A stretch of DNA of 13,939 nt from positions 1 through 13,939 of the forward strand of contig JAGWOU010000014.1 in the NCBI GenBank assembly GCA_028870815.1. The letters are read 5' to 3'. Both the position numbers and the translations under genes were made by a program. A model generated the notes under the pieces. That model made no database searches and had not been told where the DNA came from. It was given only the letters and a program-made list of their open reading frames with translations. The stretch is from Rhodospirillales bacterium. GTDB taxonomy: Bacteria > Pseudomonadota > Alphaproteobacteria > Acetobacterales > Acetobacteraceae. Below are positions 13,369-13,939 of this stretch, piece after piece (the first letter of the stretch is position 1; every line of letters begins with the position of its first letter).

Positions 13369-13939
13369 ATGGACCAGGCCCTGCACCAGAGCGAAACCGC
13401 GACAGGCATTCCGCCGCGCCGCACCTTCGCGATCATTTCCCACCCGGACGCCGGTAAAACGACGCTGACCGAGAAGCTGCTGCTGTTCGGCGGCGCCATC
13501 CGCGAGGCGGGCATGGTGAAGGCCCGCCAGGACCGGCGCAACACCCGCTCGGACTGGATGAAGATCGAGCGCCAGCGCGGCATTTCCGTCACTTCCTCGG
13601 TGATGACCTTCGAGTTCGGCGGTGCGGTGTTCAATTTGTTGGACACGCCAGGCCACGAGGACTTCTCCGAAGACACTTACCGCACGCTCACTGCCGTGGA
13701 CTCGGCGGTGATGGTGATCGACGCTGCCAAGGGCATCGAGCTGCAGACCAAGAAGCTGTTCGAGGTTTGCCGCCTGCGCAATATTCCCATCACCACCTTC
13801 ATCAACAAGATCGACCGCGAGAGCCAGAATCCGTTCGCCCTGCTGGACGAGATTGCCGACACGCTGGCGCTGGATATCTGCCCGATGGTCTGGCCTATCG
13901 GCTCGGGCGGGCTGTTCCGTGGCTGCTATAATATGGGCA
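13369..13939 (+). CDS. prfC: Peptide chain release factor 3 (3' end beyond window)
   Basis: RF3 is the translational GTPase that removes RF1 and RF2 from the ribosome after peptide release. The first 190 codons are present and the frame is still open at the window edge. The GTPase motifs are visible: G1 SHPDAGKTT (from residue 24), the switch region RGISVTSSVM, G3 DTPGHEDF (from 92) and G4 NKID (146-149). SDWMKIERQRGISVTSS is typical of RF3 rather than EF-G or LepA. ATG 13369 gives a short N-terminal tail before the G1 strand as in other RF3s. No ribosome site precedes it. It is on the same strand as the dehydrogenase gene but with its own possible promoter in the gap. Confidence 0.96.
   Translation, partial: MDQALHQSETATGIPPRRTFAIISHPDAGKTTLTEKLLLFGGAIREAGMVKARQDRRNTRSDWMKIERQRGISVTSSVMTFEFGGAVFNLLDTPGHEDFSEDTYRTLTAVDSAVMVIDAAKGIELQTKKLFEVCRLRNIPITTFINKIDRESQNPFALLDEIADTLALDICPMVWPIGSGGLFRGCYNMG

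Overview
The window looks like chromosomal DNA from an alphaproteobacterium, most likely Acetobacteraceae. This is inferred from the high GC content, the dnaA-dnaN-recF order, FlbT (an alphaproteobacterial flagellar regulator), the short-type Psd/PssA pair, and a Hint-domain protein with a beta-solenoid N-terminus, a type common in acetic acid bacteria and relatives. No rRNA, tRNA, CRISPR array or transposase gene was seen.

Layout. 1-3308 (+): replication and repair genes dnaA (5' end missing), dnaN and recF. recF lies in the same frame as dnaN just after its stop codon and has no ordinary start codon where homology needs one. 3425-4240 (+): a TIGR00282/YmdB-type metallophosphoesterase; gyrB, the usual next gene in such clusters, is absent. 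4238-4376: a compact palindromic element with nested inverted repeats and MITE/REP-like design. 4465-4854 (+): flbT with no flagellar neighbours, convergent with a LOG-family nucleotide hydrolase (4851-5408, -). 5462-7991 (+): an envelope block of a LysM protein followed by psd and pssA, the last two overlapping by ATGA; together they make phosphatidylethanolamine from CDP-diacylglycerol and serine. 8066-10915 (+): a 949-residue protein with about 18 degenerate NxGxIxG solenoid repeats, a Hint self-processing domain and a small C-terminal GWAxD-type domain. 10840-12323 (-): a small membrane protein, a tandem GNAT acetyltransferase gene broken by a one-base frameshift, and a DUF2188 protein. 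12632-13324 (+): a short-chain dehydrogenase. 13369-end (+): prfC (release factor 3), cut by the window end.

The most interesting items are the composite palindromic repeat, the solenoid-Hint protein, the frameshifted tandem GNAT, the recF start problem, and a terminator-like hairpin in the leader of the small membrane protein gene. I did not find a clearly new multi-gene system. The Hint protein is the best candidate for unusual biology.
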